A program made the translations under genes and the position numbers. DNA of 64,000 bases from a virus: the IMG/VR virus record IMGVR_UViG_3300028430_000572, positions 1 to 64,000 of that record; one strand, written 5' to 3'. Below the pieces are notes generated by a model. That model saw only the letters and a program-made list of their open reading frames with translations, was not told where the DNA came from and made no database searches. This document shows, one piece after another, positions 62,285 through 64,000 of the stretch. The number at the start of each line of letters is the position of its first letter. The first letter of the stretch is position 1.

Positions 62285-64000
62285 GACGCGATGAGATCAG
62301 CCGAGATTCGATCTACCGAAACCGGCTTCGGTTCATTGGCAACAAGAACCTGCCCGTCCCGCTCAATCGAGCACGAGAAGATAATCACTGATCCGGGCTT
62401 GGCGACTGCGGCAAACGGCTTCCACGAGCCAGAGAAGCATGTCGCTCGCATGGGCGATCCAATGTGCGGTTGCAGCGTCAAGAATCCCATCGTCCTGCCG
62501 CGCTTGTCTTTGTGATTGCGTACAGACGAAACAAGAAACGCGCGACGGCCCGGCCCGCGATCGTTCGGCGAGCGAAGGCGGCCAGCAGCAACAAGGGCAC
62601 GCACCTTGTCGATGCGTGAGTTGATTTTCCAAGGCGACACCCAATGAGAGAAGCCGAGCGCCTTGGCCTCGAAGATCGAAAACAGTTCCGGGTCGGCTAC
62701 GGTGGTCTTGCAATCGTGATTCGGATTGTTGACAATCGAAGACATCATCGACGCAACATGGGTCGGCTTCGCCTTCGCTTCTTTGAGCATTGCGATAGCG
62801 TCGATGCTCAAAGCCCACGCCTGTTCGCCGCTCGGTATCGACGCATACGACTTGAGTAGCAGCGACCGCAAAGCGCCCGAGCACGCAAGCGAATCGAGCG
62901 ACTTCGAGTTGCACAACTTTTTGTGAGACAACGCCCATCGAATGAACTCGCAGAACGGATCGGGCGTTGCGATAGCGGACTTCGCGGCATCGGAAATTGC
63001 TTTCGCCGACGTTTCGCTTACGCCGAGCAGCACGCAAAGCGGGGCACGAATGCCGCTGCGATCGATCGTCCATCGATCAGAAGATGCGCCGACCATCGGC
63101 GGGCGAATCCTGCACCCGAGCGACTCGGCGGCCTTCATCGTCAGTGCAAGTTTGCGGTCAGCGTCGGCACGCTTGGCGGATTGGTTCGGCGTGCGATTGA
63201 GCAGCGACAAGAAGAAATCGTCCCTTCGCGTCGCGCGAAGCATCGCCGTAATCCAAGACAACACGCCGTAAGAAGCCGCGTGAGCGGCGTTGAACGAATA
63301 CCCGGCGAAGTCATACACGACACCGAAGATTCGCTCGGCGGCATCTTTGCGAAGCGGCGGCGACGCTTTCGTTGTCGAGTAAGCAATGAACCCGTCTTTA
63401 GCAGCAGCGATTTTCGCAGCGTCCTTCTTGGAGATTGCCTTGATGATGCCGTATGCGTCACGCAGCGCCATGCCGCCGAGCGTCGATAGAAGCAGCATCA
63501 CTTGCTCTTGATACACAAGAATGCCGTAGGTTCGCTTCGTGATTTCGTCGTACTTCGGATGGATCGCTTCGACGTGCTCTTGCCCGTTCGCGCGTCGAAT
63601 AAACGTCTCAACGAATTGCAGCGATCCCGGGCGATACAGCGCAATCGCAGCGATCAAATCATCGACCGACTTCGGGCGAAGCGCCTTGACAATCGACGCG
63701 AGCCGCTGGTCTGACTCGGCAAGTTGGTGAATGCCGTGGCCGTCGCCCGACGAAAGTTCCTTGAGCACAACGGGGTTTTCGTAATCAATACCCCAGCAGT
63801 CGATCCCGTTCGGCAACAATGCGCCGACAACGGCGACAGTTTCGAGTCCGAGCAAATCGACTTTCATAAGCCCGGTCGGCGAGATGTGCTGTGCGGCTTG
63901 CCCTTCGATCCATGCGGTTACAACTTCGGCAGACCGACCGCCGATGCCACGATCGACCGGGATGTGATTTTGCAAAGGATCGGGAGAAGCAACGAACCCG
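62266..64000 (-). CDS. dnaE: DNA polymerase III alpha (DnaE-type), C-terminal part
   Basis: 578 codons up to the window edge, no start inside. LMKVDLLGLETVAVV contains the third catalytic Asp region (KxDFLGLxTL). GIHQLAESDQRLASIVKAL, YGILVYQEQVMLLLSTLGGM and FAGYSFNAAHAASYGVLSW are signature C-family segments. A C-terminal OB fold (AFLVSSVRNHKDKRGRTMGFLTLQ) follows. It is the phage replicative polymerase, coupled with its own loader, helicase and primase. The last residues SISPRN and stop come from an IR. Confidence 0.9.
   Translation of the reverse strand, partial: GFVASPDPLQNHIPVDRGIGGRSAEVVTAWIEGQAAQHISPTGLMKVDLLGLETVAVVGALLPNGIDCWGIDYENPVVLKELSSGDGHGIHQLAESDQRLASIVKALRPKSVDDLIAAIALYRPGSLQFVETFIRRANGQEHVEAIHPKYDEITKRTYGILVYQEQVMLLLSTLGGMALRDAYGIIKAISKKDAAKIAAAKDGFIAYSTTKASPPLRKDAAERIFGVVYDFAGYSFNAAHAASYGVLSWITAMLRATRRDDFFLSLLNRTPNQSAKRADADRKLALTMKAAESLGCRIRPPMVGASSDRWTIDRSGIRAPLCVLLGVSETSAKAISDAAKSAIATPDPFCEFIRWALSHKKLCNSKSLDSLACSGALRSLLLKSYASIPSGEQAWALSIDAIAMLKEAKAKPTHVASMMSSIVNNPNHDCKTTVADPELFSIFEAKALGFSHWVSPWKINSRIDKVRALVAAGRLRSPNDRGPGRRAFLVSSVRNHKDKRGRTMGFLTLQPHIGSPMRATCFSGSWKPFAAVAKPGSVIIFSCSIERDGQVLVANEPKPVSVDRISADLIASISPRN

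Noticed and set aside
1-64000. Temperate lifestyle or integrated prophage
   Set aside because: No integrase, attachment site, excisionase or CI-type repressor is visible in this window. Absence elsewhere in the genome cannot be judged.

Overview
This window is part of the genome of a large, probably lytic tailed phage (Caudoviricetes, siphovirus-like because of a 1,020-residue tape measure). All real genes lie on the minus strand, so transcription runs from base 64,000 towards base 1. No integrase, repressor cassette or host gene is visible. The host cannot be named from the sequence. It is a bacterium that accepts both Shine-Dalgarno (SD) led messages (many AGGAG-type sites) and, apparently, leaderless ones.

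Layout in transcription order. (1) 64-44 kb, replication and recombination: a DnaE-type polymerase (truncated by the window edge), a DnaC-like loader, DnaB-like helicase, DnaG-like primase, a G+C-rich accessory block (50.8-58.4 kb) with a RavA/ViaA-like MoxR ATPase and VWA pair and a ParB with helix-turn-helix, a Rad50/SbcC-like ATPase split over two genes, an SSB candidate, a RuvC-like resolvase, RecA and an SbcD-like nuclease. (2) 44-37 kb, DNA modification: ParB-fold proteins, a Mu Mom-like protein, methyltransferases, an HNH endonuclease and glycosyltransferase-like proteins. (3) 37-24 kb, small accessory genes: ThyX, zinc-ribbon proteins, a tandem-repeat beta-solenoid protein, tRNA-Gln and tRNA-Trp, a GroES-like co-chaperonin, membrane proteins, an FkbM-like methyltransferase and a further methyltransferase. 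(4) 24-1 kb, virion genes: terminase, portal, sialidase-like tail fibre, MuF-like protein, connectors, scaffold, P22-type coat, tail tube, tail chaperones with an apparent -1 frameshift, tape measure, tail hub, an initiator tRNA, a glycosyltransferase and a SNF2 helicase (cut by the left edge).

The most unusual property is a dispersed 17-bp inverted repeat, GATTTCG-NNN-CGAAATC (called IR below). I located 44 copies by eye, about one per 1.5 kb. Copies sit at gene junctions, often overlapping stop codons, twice containing a GTG start codon, and about a dozen times inside reading frames. At eleven junctions the IR lies 30-31 bp upstream of a TATATT-like -10 hexamer. At nine of these the hexamer is only 4-5 nt before the start codon, which predicts leaderless mRNA. 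Four more IRs, all in the G+C-rich block, lie 36-37 bp upstream of a -10 followed by a hairpin-rich leader with an SD. This looks like a phage-wide regulatory module (IR + box + -10). The phage's own KorB/ParB-like proteins are possible readers, and a phage-encoded initiator tRNA with the GGG/CCC anticodon stem would fit a leaderless strategy. These links are inference.
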